Positions 5,968-6,452 of a stretch of 6,452 nt of DNA are shown piece after piece (positions within the stretch are counted from its first letter, which is position 1; each line of letters starts with the position of its first letter). The position numbers were made by a program, and so were the translations under genes. The notes below the pieces were generated by a model. It worked only from the letters and a program-made list of their open reading frames with translations. It was not told the DNA's origin and did no database searches. Origin of the DNA: Chitinophagaceae bacterium (GTDB taxonomy: Bacteria > Bacteroidota > Bacteroidia > Chitinophagales > Chitinophagaceae); the NCBI GenBank assembly GCA_003534175.1, contig DPFD01000018.1:5216-11667 (forward strand). Direction: 5' to 3'.

Positions 5968-6452
5968 TTAGCGCACAAATGCCACCTTTACCGGATTGAT
6001 ACCCGGAGAGGTAGCGACTGAAAACTTACGCACGCCTGCAGGGTTAAAACAGAACAACTCACCGGTGGCTACAAAATCTTTTGCATCGGTTATGTACACA
6101 TCACCATTTTGCTCGTCGATGGTTATGCCATAGGGATTGGTAATTACTGTACCATCGGTTACAAAGTTTGATCGTATAGCTGCAAAATTGTTTGTATTCA
6201 ATTCACGCACAAAAGCCGATCCGAGATAACCGCCTGTGGTGTACAAACGGTTATTATAATACCGGATTACACCGGCTGCGGTATCGGCACTGAACACCAC
6301 ATTTCGGGTGGATGTTTGAATTTTTACCATTTTTGGTGCTATTGCTCCATAATCTCCTAAACAAGATACATACACATTTCCTGCATCATCGGCGGTAATG
6401 CTATTCGGGTTTTTTCCTACGGTAATCTTTTGAATTTCTGTAAGTGAACTCG
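5968..6452 (-). CDS. DUF5074/YncE-like beta-propeller surface protein, C-terminal part (BtuG-like)
   Basis: The minus-strand frame is open from the right window edge to TAA at 5970-5968, giving 160 visible residues; the N-terminus and signal peptide lie outside. Two propeller-blade motifs are plain: NPNSITADDAGNVYVS (residues 14-29) and NPYGITIDEQNGDVYITDA (104-122). The second continues into KDFVATGELFCFNPAG, the kind of ending seen in DUF5074 surface lipoproteins. Members such as Bacteroides BtuG are seven-bladed propellers that bind cobalamin on the cell surface and sit on top of BtuB. Here the gene precedes a TonB-dependent receptor by 75 bp on the same strand, probably as one operon. Any regulator, including a cobalamin riboswitch, would lie beyond the window. 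A GTG at 6375 is inside the frame and is not the start. Other YncE-like propellers with different ligands cannot be excluded. Confidence 0.82.
   Translation of the reverse strand, partial: SSLTEIQKITVGKNPNSITADDAGNVYVSCLGDYGAIAPKMVKIQTSTRNVVFSADTAAGVIRYYNNRLYTTGGYLGSAFVRELNTNNFAAIRSNFVTDGTVITNPYGITIDEQNGDVYITDAKDFVATGELFCFNPAGVRKFSVATSPGINPVKVAFVR

Overview
The window looks like a chromosomal segment from a Bacteroidota bacterium, plausibly Chitinophagaceae or a relative (inference). The evidence is a C-terminal type IX secretion (T9SS type A) sorting domain, a TonB-dependent receptor with the usual phylum N-terminus, a DUF5074/YncE-like surface propeller fragment, a -7 box of the Bacteroidota type (TATCTTTG) before the MarC gene, and starts without convincing Shine-Dalgarno sequences.

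Layout. (1) Positions 1-759 (+) are the 3' end of a large secreted protein: two PKD-like repeats and a T9SS sorting domain, followed by a strong intrinsic terminator at 792-823. (2) Positions 829-2948 are an AT-rich accessory insert bounded by two 76-bp direct repeats (829-904 and 2873-2948, offset 2044 bp). Each repeat contains a 27-nt hairpin, and the hairpin in one copy is the exact reverse complement of the hairpin in the other, while its flanks keep the same orientation. The insert holds a decayed ORF (905-1402), a probable lipoprotein of unknown function (1403-2134), two back-to-back hairpins (2226-2248 and 2249-2271), and a REP-associated tyrosine transposase (RAYT, HUH/Y1 family) on the minus strand, broken by a 1-nt frameshift near its 5' end. 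(3) A tRNA-Arg with anticodon CCG lies at 3006-3077 (-). (4) Also on the minus strand are a MarC-family membrane protein (3205-3795), a 682-residue TonB-dependent receptor (3844-5892) and, upstream of the receptor, the C-terminal part of a DUF5074-like beta-propeller protein (5968-6452, open at the window edge).

How the genes work together. The propeller protein and the receptor are co-directional, 75 bp apart, and resemble the BtuG-BtuB type of outer-membrane cobalamin capture and uptake pair. The cobalamin substrate is an inference from this arrangement. The MarC gene follows the receptor after 48 bp and may have its own promoter. The unusual part is the 829-2948 segment: it has the parts of a RAYT/REP-type element (HUH transposase, hairpin ends) plus unrelated AT-rich cargo, lying in the space between a transcription terminator and a tRNA gene. 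Both the transposase and one cargo ORF are damaged, so it is probably no longer able to move by itself.
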